A DNA stretch of 34,488 nt from Paludibacteraceae bacterium (GCA_024405875.1 JAKSOA010000020.1:1-34488); one strand, 5' to 3'; positions 25,195-33,402 are shown, numbered from the stretch's first letter. Numbers and translations: made by a program. The notes: a model not told the origin generated them from the sequence alone.

Positions 25195-25292
25195 TTTTTT
25201 ATGCATTTTTGTCGTGACTCGGCATAACAAGTAAACTTGTTCTGCTCTCGCTACTCCAAAAAGTCATAAAATTTGTTGTTTTTTATGCATTT
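25195..25292. repeat. CTCGGCA...TGCTCTCG hairpin bracketed by 14-bp direct repeats
   Basis: TTTTTTATGCATTT occurs at 25195-25208 and 25279-25292. Between them CTCGGCA (25218-25224) and TGCTCTCG (25243-25250) enclose an ACAAGTAAACTTGT stem. This is the same repeat family as at 22288-22323. It would lie in the 5' leader of rfbA. Confidence 0.78.
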
Positions 25293-25308
25293 AATTATTA
25301 TTAATCTA

Positions 25309-25316
25309 CAAAGATA
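25309..25316 (-). promoter_or_regulatory. -7 box of the rfbA promoter
   Basis: TATCTTTG on the minus strand. The only -33 candidate is TTTC (25338-25341, 21 nt away), which is formed by the adjacent heptamer repeat. Confidence 0.55.
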
Positions 25317-25324
25317 ATGTTTTT

Positions 25325-25352
25325 AAAGGAGAAAGGAGAAAGGAGAAAGGAG
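25325..25352. repeat. Perfect heptamer tandem repeat AAAGGAG x4
   Basis: Four identical 7-nt units lie across the -33 region of the presumed rfbA promoter. Exact identity makes copy-number slippage plausible. Confidence 0.9.
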
Positions 25353-25476
25353 ATTTTTTAAATTTAAACCATCAAAGCTGAATTATCTGTAATGGTGGCT
25401 GGTGAAAATGTCGTTTTAGTGGTATTTTTGCACTTTTAGTATAATATTGATAATCAAATAGTTGTATGTGAAAATA

Positions 25477-25508
25477 TTTGGAAATTGCTACAGGATTCAG
25501 TACCTTTG
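25477..25508 (+). promoter_or_regulatory. Promoter of the ORF6N-RhuM-PLD gene
   Basis: TTTG (25477-25480) and TACCTTTG (25501-25508) are 20 nt apart. The ATG at 25485 lies between the boxes, so translation must start at 25539. Confidence 0.82.
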
Positions 25509-25538
25509 CATATTCATAAATTGAGAAATATAACGGAT

Positions 25539-26789
25539 ATGGCAAAACAACCACACGTCTATACGGTAAGGAATAAAAAGGTGGTGCTTGACCGGGAGTT
25601 GGCGACGGTACTTGGAGTGGAAACCAGAGTGATTAATCAAAAGGTTAAGAGAAACATAAAGCTTTTTAATGAAGATAGTATGTTTCAACTAACTTTTGAT
25701 GAATATGCTGAATTAGAAAATTCAGGATCAAAATCACAAAATTCTGGGTTGATATCACAATTTGTGATTTCAAACAACACTGGCAGAGGTGGTGTAAGAA
25801 AGCTTCCGTTTGCTTTTACAGAGGCGGGTGTTCAGGTTCTGAAAACTCTTATGAAAAGCAGTATGGATATTGACTTTTCTGATGAGCCTCCACTACCTAC
25901 TATCTATGGAGAATCGTGGAATGAAGGCACTGTAGTGCTGTATAATCCTGATGATTCTCTAAAATTGGAAGTGATGATTCAAAATGATACAGTGTGGTTG
26001 TCGCAAGAAAAAATGGCTCAACTTTTTGGCACTCAAAGGCAGGCAATCTCTAAACATTTAAAGAATATTTACGACTCAAATGAACTTGAAAAAAATCAAA
26101 CTTGTTCCATTTTGGAACTAGTTCAAAACGAGGGTGACAAGTATGTCACAAGACAAATTGCCATATATAATTTGGATGCCATTATTTCAGTAGGTTTTAG
26201 AGTGAATACCAAGCGTGGTATATTCTTCAGGCAATGGGCGATAAAAGTTTTGAGAGACTATGCTCTAAAAAGAAATGGTGTAAACTTGCAGATGCAGGAG
26301 ATAAAGGATAGACTTAATGAACATGATGAAATTATAAAGGAGCAACAGAAACAGATAGACTTCATTGTTAACACACGCATCCAACCAACGGAACATATAT
26401 TTATGCAAGGTCAGTTTTTTGATGCGTATAAACTATTTTCTGATTTAATAAGGAGTGCTAAAGAACGTGTGATTATTATTGATAATTATGTGGATGAGAG
26501 CATCCTTAAACTATTGTCTAAGCGTTCTGATGGAGTAGTGGGAGTAATTTATACAAGTGAGAAATGCTACAATAATGAGACATTCAGACTTGATTTGCAA
26601 AAGCATAATGCCCAGTATCCTATAGTGAATGTCTATTCTATGAACAAGGTTCATGATAGGTTTCTGATAATAGATGAGGTACTGTACTCCTCTGGTGGCT
26701 CTTTTAAGGATGCTGGTAAGAAATTGTTCTATTTTGAAAAAATGGAGTTAAGCCCGGAAGAGATACTAAATATTATTTGTCGCCAATAA
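25539..26789 (+). CDS. ORF6N - RhuM - PLD-like fusion protein (accessory)
   Basis: A 416-residue protein in three parts. Residues 7-105 resemble the ORF6N phage/plasmid DNA-binding domain (VLDRELATVLGVETRVINQ, FAFTEAGVQVLKTLM). Residues 135-250 match the RhuM family (NDTVWLSQEKMAQLFGTQ, GFRVNTKRGIFFRQWAIKVL). After a coiled coil (250-285), residues 295-400 look like half of a phospholipase D-type domain, with H372-x-R374-x4-D379 followed by GGS (386-388). RhuM proteins lie in genomic islands, and their role is unknown. The gene is AT-rich compared with its neighbours, has its own promoter, and overlaps the converging S4 gene by 17 nt. The PLD assignment is inferred from the motif. Confidence 0.82.
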   Translation: MAKQPHVYTVRNKKVVLDRELATVLGVETRVINQKVKRNIKLFNEDSMFQLTFDEYAELENSGSKSQNSGLISQFVISNNTGRGGVRKLPFAFTEAGVQVLKTLMKSSMDIDFSDEPPLPTIYGESWNEGTVVLYNPDDSLKLEVMIQNDTVWLSQEKMAQLFGTQRQAISKHLKNIYDSNELEKNQTCSILELVQNEGDKYVTRQIAIYNLDAIISVGFRVNTKRGIFFRQWAIKVLRDYALKRNGVNLQMQEIKDRLNEHDEIIKEQQKQIDFIVNTRIQPTEHIFMQGQFFDAYKLFSDLIRSAKERVIIIDNYVDESILKLLSKRSDGVVGVIYTSEKCYNNETFRLDLQKHNAQYPIVNVYSMNKVHDRFLIIDEVLYSSGGSFKDAGKKLFYFEKMELSPEEILNIICRQ

Positions 26790-27156
26790 GGAAATTATCA
26801 AGGTCGCGGCGCTCTTTTTTTGTGGGGCGTCCGGCGCCGCGGTCCCGTTCTCCTGATGAGACAAGTTTCAAATCCTCAAGTAGTTTCAATTCAGATGCAG
26901 GGGTTATGTCAATCATATATTTTGAAACCTCTTTTGCCCCGACCCTGTTCTCTGTAATGTCTATTATTGTGTATGTGTAGATTATCGGAGGTCTTTTTAC
27001 CTGTATTGTCAGCCCCGATGTCACAACAAAAGAGGGCTTTACGGCTATGCCTCCCACAAGTATGCGTCCCTTTTTGCACTCCTCAGTGGCTATGGAGCGG
27101 GTCTTGAACAGACGCATTGTCCACAACCATTTATCTATGCGTAAACTGCCAGCCAT
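26773..27156 (-). CDS. S4-domain RNA-binding protein (Hsp15-like)
   Basis: A 127-residue protein with an N-terminal S4 RNA-binding domain (about 4-60: RIDKWLWTMRLFKTRSIATEECKKGRILV) and a basic end (RDRGAGRPTKKERRDL). Hsp15 relatives bind stalled 50S subunits that still hold peptidyl-tRNA. Placement 9 nt after pth, which recycles peptidyl-tRNA, supports a ribosome-rescue role, though that is inference. Its 3' end overlaps the convergent RhuM fusion gene by 17 nt. Confidence 0.88.
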   Translation of the reverse strand: MAGSLRIDKWLWTMRLFKTRSIATEECKKGRILVGGIAVKPSFVVTSGLTIQVKRPPIIYTYTIIDITENRVGAKEVSKYMIDITPASELKLLEDLKLVSSGERDRGAGRPTKKERRDLDNFLIGDK

Positions 27157-27165
27157 CAGTGAAGA

Positions 27166-27729
27166 TTATTTGCCGTTGAAGTTTGTCATTGTGAGTTGCA
27201 GCCCGGCAAGGCAGAAACTTTTTATTATCTCTGTGGTTACGGCACAACGCTCATCAATCAGTCTCATCTCATCATCTGTGAATTTGCTTAGCACAAAATC
27301 AATCTGCTGACCTTTTGCAAACTCATTGCCAATGCCGAAACGCAAACGGGCATAGTTCTCAGTGCCAATGAGTTCCTGAATGTTTTTGAGTCCGTTATGG
27401 CCTCCCGCACTGCCTTTCCCTCTCAGGCGAAGTGTGCCAAAGGGTAGTGCAAGGTCGTCAACAAGAACAAGGATATTCTCTGACGGAATATTCTCCTTTT
27501 GCATATAGTAACGCACGGCGTTACCGCTGAGATTCATAAATGTGTTCGGCTTAAGAAGTACAAGTTCTCTGTTCTTCACACGACACTCAGCCACTGAACC
27601 GTAGCGTTGTTCAGTGAAAAAAACATTGGACGCTTTTGCAAAAGCGTCCAACATTATAAACCCTATGTTGTGGCGGGTGCCTTGGTACTCAGGACCAATG
27701 TTACCCAAACCAACTATTAAGTATTTCAT
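27166..27729 (-). CDS. pth: Peptidyl-tRNA hydrolase
   Basis: A 187-residue esterase freeing tRNA from prematurely released peptidyl-tRNA. Catalytic H20 is in TRHNIGF, N10 in GLGNIGPEY, and the Asp is in [25 protein letters not shown] and [12 protein letters not shown] complete the site. Its ATG overlaps the last base of the rplY stop, so the L25-Pth pair is translationally coupled, a very common bacterial arrangement. Confidence 0.96.
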   Translation of the reverse strand: MKYLIVGLGNIGPEYQGTRHNIGFIMLDAFAKASNVFFTEQRYGSVAECRVKNRELVLLKPNTFMNLSGNAVRYYMQKENIPSENILVLVDDLALPFGTLRLRGKGSAGGHNGLKNIQELIGTENYARLRFGIGNEFAKGQQIDFVLSKFTDDEMRLIDERCAVTTEIIKSFCLAGLQLTMTNFNGK

Positions 27730-28313
27730 TATGATTGAGCGGCTTCGCCTTCAGCGGCGGCCTTAGCCGCACGTGTTGACTTAACGCAAACTACAAGGCT
27801 CTCTTTGTTGTCAACTATCTCAATGTTAGGGAATGAGAGGTCTCCCGCCTTGATTGACTTGCCAACCTCAAGTTTCTCAACATTAACCACAACACACTCT
27901 GGTATGTTCTTGCAAATGCCCTTAACTTTCATTCTGCGCATCTCAAGAGAGAGTTTGCCACCAGCCTTGACACCAGCCGCAAGACCCTCGGTCTTAACAG
28001 GAACCTTGAATACAATAGGTTTCTTGTCATCAACCTCAAGGAAGTCAATGTGAAGAATGTTGTCTGTTACAGGGTGGAACTGAATCTCTTTGATAACTGC
28101 TGAGCAGTTCTTCTTACCAATTGTAAGTTTTACCTCAAATACCTCAGGGCTGTAGATTAGTTTGCGTACAGCGCTCTTTGATACTGTGAAGTTTGTGTTC
28201 TCTTTTTTGCAGCCGTAAAGAACGCAAGGGATTAAATCCTGCTTACGTAGTGCCGCACTGGCCTTCTGACCAAGTTCTGCTCTTGCAGAACCCTCTAATT
28301 CAAATGTTTTCAT
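27729..28313 (-). CDS. rplY: Ribosomal protein bL25, long (TL5/CTC) form
   Basis: A 194-residue protein: an N-terminal 5S-rRNA-binding L25 domain (about 1-90, [13 protein letters not shown]) and a C-terminal TL5 beta domain ([21 protein letters not shown]), with an Ala/Glu-rich tail. The leader of about 87 nt from a clear promoter contains an inverted repeat that could be a control hairpin. First gene of rplY-pth-S4 protein. Confidence 0.95.
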   Translation of the reverse strand: MKTFELEGSARAELGQKASAALRKQDLIPCVLYGCKKENTNFTVSKSAVRKLIYSPEVFEVKLTIGKKNCSAVIKEIQFHPVTDNILHIDFLEVDDKKPIVFKVPVKTEGLAAGVKAGGKLSLEMRRMKVKGICKNIPECVVVNVEKLEVGKSIKAGDLSFPNIEIVDNKESLVVCVKSTRAAKAAAEGEAAQS

Positions 28314-28351
28314 TTTGTATAAAATGTGTTACTCAAAGTGGGGCAGAGTTA

Positions 28352-28402
28352 CGCTTTTGACGGATGCGCCCCAATTCCCATCACACTATATTTTCAAAAG
28401 CG
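28352..28402 (-). promoter_or_regulatory. Inverted repeat in the rplY leader
   Basis: TCAAAAGCG (28394-28402) and CGCTTTTGA (28352-28360) can pair over 9 bp in the leader RNA, starting at about the predicted first transcribed base. Ribosomal-protein leaders often carry such control elements. Function not shown. Confidence 0.4.
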
Positions 28403-28406
28403 GGTG

Positions 28407-28438
28407 CGAAGATATAAAAATTTAAGCACACCACCAAA
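28407..28438 (-). promoter_or_regulatory. rplY-pth operon promoter
   Basis: On the minus strand TTTG (28435-28438) and TATCTTCG (28407-28414) are 20 nt apart. The -7 box has one mismatch to TAnnTTTG. Confidence 0.65.
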
Positions 28439-28443
28439 AAAAT

Positions 28444-28478
28444 AACAGTTAACTTTTCACTTTTCTTTTTTAACTATT
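28444..28478. repeat. Heptamer repeat (AACTTTT/CACTTTT type)
   Basis: Units AACAGTT, AACTTTT, CACTTTT, CTTTTTT, AACTATT at the end of thiL. It shares a run of more than 20 nt with the repeat at 23342-23383. Confidence 0.75.
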
Positions 28479-29506
28479 TAAAACCCCGTCCAGCCTTGTG
28501 CCTTTAGTGTCATTTCCGGACCTTCAGGAGTTACAAGAACTCTCTCATTAGGGTCTGATGTGGTGTAGCCTATCACCTTTATGCCTTTGAGTTCGTTCAC
28601 CTTCTCGTGCATTGATACGGGAACAGTGAAGAGTAGTTCATAATCCTCACCGCCGTTCAGGGCGACAGTCATAAGGTTCATATTGAACTCCTCAGCCTGA
28701 ATTGCAGTCTGGTAGTCAACAGGTATCTTCTCTTCATAAATACGGCATCCCACGCCACTCTGCTTGCAAATATGCAGAAGTTCTGATGACAGGCCGTCAG
28801 AGATGTCCATCATAGCCGTAGGCACAATGCCAGCCTTATCAAGTGTCTCAATTATATCTTTGCGAGCCTCTGGCTTCAGTTGGCGTTCAAGCAGGTATTC
28901 CTTGCCGGCAAAATCGGGCTGCATTCCCTCCTCACCGCCTTTCTCAAACACTCTCTTCTCACGTTCAAGTAGTTGCAGACCCATATATGCGGCTCCAAGA
29001 TTTCCGCTTACGCATATAAGGTCATTAGGCTGTGCTGTGTTTCGGCAAACAATCTTACCCTCAATGCCTTCTCCTATGCAGGTTATGCTTATGGTAAGCC
29101 CTGTGGCTGAGGCTGATGTGTCACCGCCAACCAAATCAACAGTGTGGCGCTCACAGGCAAGTTTTATGCCGGCGTACAACTCTTCCAAATCCTCTGTCTG
29201 GAACTTCCCACTCACGCCAAGCGATACTGTAATCTGCTTTGGCTTGCCGTTCATTGCGTAGATGTCAGAGAAATTGACCATAGCCGCCTTGTAGCCAAGA
29301 TGTTTAAGCGGGGTGTAGGTCAAATCAAAGTGTATGCCCTCAAGCAGCAAGTCAGTTGTTACAAGCACACGTGTGTTCTTTTTTGTGTAGTCAAGAATTG
29401 CGGCATCGTCGCCAACACCCTTGACGGTAGAGTCATTCTCTAATTTTAAGTCATTGGTTAGGTGGTCAATAAGACCGAACTCTCCAAGCGTTGATATATC
29501 TGCCAT
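28478..29506 (-). CDS. thiL: Thiamine-monophosphate kinase
   Basis: A 342-residue ATP-dependent kinase making thiamine diphosphate from the monophosphate. GVGDDAAIL near the N-terminus, VTTDLLLEGIHFDL, VNFSDIYAMNGKP, LVGGDTSAS, MMDISDGLSSELLHI and NGGEDYELLFTV are the full set of ThiL/PurM-fold motifs. The rplY promoter lies downstream, so it is probably a single gene. A TACCTTTG box at 29549-29556 (minus) is the likely -7 element. Confidence 0.95.
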   Translation of the reverse strand: MADISTLGEFGLIDHLTNDLKLENDSTVKGVGDDAAILDYTKKNTRVLVTTDLLLEGIHFDLTYTPLKHLGYKAAMVNFSDIYAMNGKPKQITVSLGVSGKFQTEDLEELYAGIKLACERHTVDLVGGDTSASATGLTISITCIGEGIEGKIVCRNTAQPNDLICVSGNLGAAYMGLQLLEREKRVFEKGGEEGMQPDFAGKEYLLERQLKPEARKDIIETLDKAGIVPTAMMDISDGLSSELLHICKQSGVGCRIYEEKIPVDYQTAIQAEEFNMNLMTVALNGGEDYELLFTVPVSMHEKVNELKGIKVIGYTTSDPNERVLVTPEGPEMTLKAQGWTGF

Positions 29507-29518
29507 TACAGGTGGGTA

Positions 29519-29539
29519 TTAATTGTTAGTTGTTAGTAA
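29519..29539. repeat. Heptamer repeat (TTAGTTG type)
   Basis: Units TTAATTG, TTAGTTG, TTAGTAA between thiL and the divergent ABC ATPase gene. Confidence 0.6.
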
Positions 29540-29544
29540 TTATT

Positions 29545-29576
29545 TTTGCAAAGGTACTCATTTATTGCTAAATTTG
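29545..29576 (+). promoter_or_regulatory. Promoter of the ABC ATPase-ruvB operon, overlapping a minus-strand -7 box
   Basis: TTTG (29545-29548) and TAAATTTG (29569-29576) are 20 nt apart, 9 nt before the ATG. Inside the spacer, 29549-29556 reads TACCTTTG on the minus strand, pointing to thiL. Confidence 0.75.
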
Positions 29577-29585
29577 TAGCACTTT

Positions 29586-30296
29586 ATGAGCATTGAACTT
29601 TTTAATATAAAGAAACGGTACGGGAATCAGGTTGTGTTGCCGTCGCTCTCAATGAGTGTGGGCAGTGGTGAGATAGTGGGATTCCTGGGTCCGAACGGGG
29701 CTGGTAAGTCAACCACTATGAAGATTATTACAGGGTTTGTTGTCCCTGACAGCGGTAGTGTGAGTGTGTGTGGCGTGGATATGCTCAAGAATCCCATCGA
29801 GGCAAAAAGGCGTATAGGTTATCTGCCGGAGCATAATCCTCTTTACCCAGATATGTATGTACGTGAGTATCTGGATTTTGTGGCTGGTGTCTATAAAATT
29901 CCGTCAAGGCGTGCAAGGGTTGATGAGGTTATAGAACAAGTTGGTCTGACATCGGAGTATAAAAAAACAATTAACTCACTCTCAAAGGGTTACAGACAAA
30001 GAACAGGATTAGCCGCCGCTATTGTCCATAACCCCGATGTCTTGATTTTAGACGAGCCCACAACCGGTCTTGACCCTAATCAGATTATTGAGATAAGGGA
30101 GTTGATAAAGAGTTTCGGGAAAGAGCGTACTGTGCTCTTCAGTACCCACATTATGCAGGAGGTGGAGGCTGTGTGTGACCGCTTTATAATACTTAACAAG
30201 GGTACTATAATGACAGATAAAAAGGTTTCAGACATAGAGAGGGGCACTCTGGAGAATCTATTCAGAACCTTGACCCTTGACCCTAATTATATATGA
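29586..30296 (+). CDS. ABC transporter ATP-binding protein (GldA-like)
   Basis: A 236-residue ATPase. Walker A is GPNGAGKST (35-43), the signature region is [20 protein letters not shown] (S-K-G-Y variant), and Walker B is [30 protein letters not shown] and [19 protein letters not shown] resemble the GldA/multidrug-exporter group. It is shorter than typical GldA (about 300 residues), and no gliding genes are nearby, so the substrate is unknown. Its stop overlaps the ruvB ATG as ATGA. Confidence 0.85.
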   Translation: MSIELFNIKKRYGNQVVLPSLSMSVGSGEIVGFLGPNGAGKSTTMKIITGFVVPDSGSVSVCGVDMLKNPIEAKRRIGYLPEHNPLYPDMYVREYLDFVAGVYKIPSRRARVDEVIEQVGLTSEYKKTINSLSKGYRQRTGLAAAIVHNPDVLILDEPTTGLDPNQIIEIRELIKSFGKERTVLFSTHIMQEVEAVCDRFIILNKGTIMTDKKVSDIERGTLENLFRTLTLDPNYI

Positions 30297-31327
30297 TGGA
30301 AGATTTTGATATACATAACAATGCCGCTGAGGAGAGCCGTGATTTTGAGAATGTGCTGCGTCCTCTGACTTTCTCTGATTTTCAAGGACAGAGCAAGATA
30401 GTGGAGAATCTCAAGGTCTTTGTAATGGCTGCACGTATGCGTAAGGAACCCCTTGACCACGTGCTTCTGCACGGACCTCCGGGTCTTGGAAAGACAACTC
30501 TCTCAAATATAATTGCCAATGAGTTGGGCGTAGGCTTTAAGATAACATCGGGGCCTGTGCTTGACAAACCTGGTGACCTTGCCGGTATTCTCACAAGCCT
30601 TGAGCCCAATGATGTCCTCTTTATTGATGAGATACACCGTCTGAGCCCTGTGGTTGAGGAGTATCTCTATTCGGCTATGGAGGATTTCCGTATTGATATT
30701 ATGATAGACAAGGGACCCAGCGCACGCTCTGTTCAGATAGGTCTTAATCCGTTTACACTTGTGGGTGCCACAACTCGTAGCGGACTTTTGACAAGTCCTC
30801 TAAGAGCGAGGTTCGGAATCAACTCACACCTTGAATATTATGATGCGGAGGTGCTGAAAAAAATAGTCAAAAGGTCCGCCTCAATACTTGATACACCTTG
30901 TTATGAAGATGCCGCTGTGGAAATAGCGAGACGCAGCCGTGGAACGCCGCGAATAGCCAACGCTCTACTGCGTAGAGTAAGGGACTTCGCACAGGTAAAG
31001 GGCAGCGGAACCATAACTAAGGAGATAGCCTGTTACGCTCTTGAGGCTCTGAACATAGACAGGTTCGGGCTTGATGAGATTGACAACAAGATACTTAACA
31101 CAATTATTGATAAGTTCTCCGGCGGACCTGTTGGAATTACCACAATAGCCACCGCTCTTGGAGAGGACGCCGGAACCATAGAGGAGGTATATGAGCCCTT
31201 CCTTGTTATGGAAGGCTTTATTAAACGTACTCCACGAGGGCGTGAGGTTACAGAACTTGCTTACAAGCATCTGGGCAAAACGCATAGAATGGGTGGAGTT
31301 TTTCAGGGAAGTTTGTTTGATGAATAA
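30293..31327 (+). CDS. ruvB: Holliday junction branch migration helicase RuvB
   Basis: A 344-residue AAA+ motor driving branch migration with RuvA. Walker A is GPPGLGKTT, Walker B is [10 protein letters not shown], sensor I is [10 protein letters not shown], the arginine-finger region is RARFG, and the C-terminal winged helix has [10 protein letters not shown]. Length normal. Second gene of the ABC ATPase-ruvB-flippase-DJ-1 run; the flippase begins 3 nt after its stop. ruvA is elsewhere. Confidence 0.97.
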   Translation: MMEDFDIHNNAAEESRDFENVLRPLTFSDFQGQSKIVENLKVFVMAARMRKEPLDHVLLHGPPGLGKTTLSNIIANELGVGFKITSGPVLDKPGDLAGILTSLEPNDVLFIDEIHRLSPVVEEYLYSAMEDFRIDIMIDKGPSARSVQIGLNPFTLVGATTRSGLLTSPLRARFGINSHLEYYDAEVLKKIVKRSASILDTPCYEDAAVEIARRSRGTPRIANALLRRVRDFAQVKGSGTITKEIACYALEALNIDRFGLDEIDNKILNTIIDKFSGGPVGITTIATALGEDAGTIEEVYEPFLVMEGFIKRTPRGREVTELAYKHLGKTHRMGGVFQGSLFDE

Positions 31328-31330
31328 TCT

Positions 31331-32818
31331 ATGTCAGAAGTAAAAACATTAGCGAAGGATACCGCAATATACGGATTGAGCAGCATACTGGGCAAGTTCC
31401 TTAACTGGTGCCTGGTGCCGCTCTACACATATATGCTCACAAGTAGTGCCGACTATGGTATAGTTACCAATCTCTACGCCTGGACGGCTCTTCTTCTTGT
31501 GATACTAACTTACGGAATGGAGACAGGTCTGTTCCGTTTTCTTAATAAGGGTGATGATAACCCCGATAAGGTTTACGGAACAACTCTGACATCACTATTT
31601 ACCACATCATTCCTGTTTGCTCTTATAGTGGCGTTGTTTGATAAGCCTATAGCAGCCGCTATGGGGTATGAGGCTCACCCTGAGTTTATTGGAATGCTTG
31701 GCGTTGTGGTTGCAATGGACGCTTTTGACGCTATTCCGTTCGCATATCTGAGGTATCTGAAAAAACCGTTGAAATTCGCCGCCCTCAAGTTGTTGATGAT
31801 ATTTGTCAATATCATTATGAATCTATTCTTCCTTGTGGGGTGTCCTGCCATTATGGATTGGAAACCTGAACTAATCTCTTGGTTCTACGACGCCTCATAC
31901 GGAGTAGGGTATGTATTCGTGGCAAACCTCATATCAACAACTTGTGTCACTCTTGCCTTGCTGCCTACTGTATTTTCTGTAAAGCCGCAGTTTGACAATG
32001 CTCTACTTAAGAGAATGTTGCGTTATTCTCTGCCGTTGTTGCTGCTTGGCATCGTGGGAATAATGAACCAGACTGTTGATAAGATTATATTCCCTTATCT
32101 GTATGATGACCCTGCGGAGGGTGCGGCGCAACTTGGCATCTACGGTGCCTGCTTCAAGGTGGCGATGGTTATGATGGTCTTTACGCAGGCTTTCCGTTAT
32201 GCGTATGAGCCGTTTGTCTTTGCAAAAAGCCGTGACGCTGACTCCACGCAGAGTTACGCCATTTCAATGAAGTATTTCCTTATAACATCATTCCTTATAT
32301 TCCTTGGCATCACGTTCTATCTTGACCTTCTGAAATATATTATCCGTGAGGACTATTGGGGCGGTCTGGTCATAGTGCCTATAGTGCTTTTAGCCTATAT
32401 ATTCCAAGGCGTCTATTTTAACCTTTCATTCTGGTATAAACTTAATGACAAGACACGGTACGGAGCCTATATGTCTCTGATAGGGTTTGTCATTAATGTC
32501 GCCCTGATAATAATTCTTGTGCCTATTATTGGCTATGTGGGTGCGGCGCTGGCGTCACTTGCAACCTTCTTTGTAATGATGATTATCTCATATTTCTGGG
32601 GACAGAAATATCTGCCTGTGGCTTATGATTTCAAATCAATAGGCATCTATTTTGTGTTTGCCGCGGTACTTTATTGCGTCAGTCTTCTGTTCTCCCATTG
32701 TATGCGTACATACGCAGGCATTGATAACCCGTGGATAAATATGGCGTTCAATACGCTGCTGTTGTTGCTATACTTAGCGTACTTAGTAAAAAAAGATTTA
32801 CCGATATACAAATTATGA
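31331..32818 (+). CDS. Wzx/MATE-like polysaccharide flippase
   Basis: A 495-residue protein with about 12-14 hydrophobic segments through its length and no catalytic motif. The opening (LAKDTAIYGLSSILGKFLNWCLVPLYTYML) is typical of the polysaccharide-biosynthesis (PST/MOP) exporter family, which flips lipid-linked sugars across the inner membrane. It ends overlapping the next start as ATGA. The substrate is unknown. rfbA/rfbD about 6 kb away supply activated rhamnose, but a direct link is inference. Confidence 0.88.
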   Translation: MSEVKTLAKDTAIYGLSSILGKFLNWCLVPLYTYMLTSSADYGIVTNLYAWTALLLVILTYGMETGLFRFLNKGDDNPDKVYGTTLTSLFTTSFLFALIVALFDKPIAAAMGYEAHPEFIGMLGVVVAMDAFDAIPFAYLRYLKKPLKFAALKLLMIFVNIIMNLFFLVGCPAIMDWKPELISWFYDASYGVGYVFVANLISTTCVTLALLPTVFSVKPQFDNALLKRMLRYSLPLLLLGIVGIMNQTVDKIIFPYLYDDPAEGAAQLGIYGACFKVAMVMMVFTQAFRYAYEPFVFAKSRDADSTQSYAISMKYFLITSFLIFLGITFYLDLLKYIIREDYWGGLVIVPIVLLAYIFQGVYFNLSFWYKLNDKTRYGAYMSLIGFVINVALIIILVPIIGYVGAALASLATFFVMMIISYFWGQKYLPVAYDFKSIGIYFVFAAVLYCVSLLFSHCMRTYAGIDNPWINMAFNTLLLLLYLAYLVKKDLPIYKL

Positions 32819-33354
32819 ATTACGTTTTTCTTGCTGACGGTTTTGAAGAGATAGAGGCTCTTGCCGTTGTGGATATTCTGCGTAGGGCAGACCTTGAGGT
32901 TGCCACAGTTTCAATTTCAAATGGCTACGATGTCATTGGCGCTCACGGCATTGAGGTTGCCGCTGATGTTATGTTGTCTGATATTGACGCCGATGTTGAG
33001 GACTATCTTATTCTGCCTGGCGGTATGCCCGGCTCTGATAATCTGCGAGCCTGTGCTCCTCTTTGTTCAATGCTTAAGTCTCATTTTGCTGGTGGCGGTC
33101 ACGTGGCGGCTATATGTGCGGCTCCCTATATTCTTGGTGATTTAGGAATCCTCAATGGTGCTGAGGCTATATGTTATCCTGGCTTTGAAGAGAGACTTGC
33201 CGGTGCCACTATATCAGAGAATCCGGTATGTAAGAGCGGAAATATAATTACAGGCAAGGGACCTGGTGTGGCTATGCAGTTCGCTCTCGCCATCGTGGAA
33301 GAGCAGTGCGGAGCATCGGTTGCCGCTGGGCTCAAGGCGGGGATGCAAATGTGA
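32815..33354 (+). CDS. DJ-1/YajL (ThiJ) family protein
   Basis: A 179-residue cysteine-dependent protein of the DJ-1/PfpI superfamily. LADGFEEIEALAVVDILRRA carries the conserved Glu (E14), and the nucleophile elbow is AAICAAP with C101. ILPGGMPGSDNL and GKGPGVAMQFALAIVE are typical. Relatives act as glyoxalase or protein-repair factors or oxidative-stress sensors; the activity here is not settled. The start at 32815 overlaps the flippase stop (ATGA); a longer in-frame reading would run inside the flippase gene and is rejected. Confidence 0.92.
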   Translation: MNYVFLADGFEEIEALAVVDILRRADLEVATVSISNGYDVIGAHGIEVAADVMLSDIDADVEDYLILPGGMPGSDNLRACAPLCSMLKSHFAGGGHVAAICAAPYILGDLGILNGAEAICYPGFEERLAGATISENPVCKSGNIITGKGPGVAMQFALAIVEEQCGASVAAGLKAGMQM

Positions 33355-33394
33355 AATTTTTTAACATAAAGTTATATTAAAGGGAAAATTGTTG

Positions 33395-33402
33395 TAACTT
33401 TG
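33395..33402 (+). promoter_or_regulatory. -7 box of the lipoprotein gene
   Basis: TAACTTTG, 41 nt before the ATG. The -33 region (GTTAT near 33371) is degenerate. Confidence 0.5.

Noticed and set aside
28764-29261. 165-codon plus-strand frame inside thiL
   Set aside because: Antisense to clear ThiL motifs; Ser/Arg-rich shadow frame.
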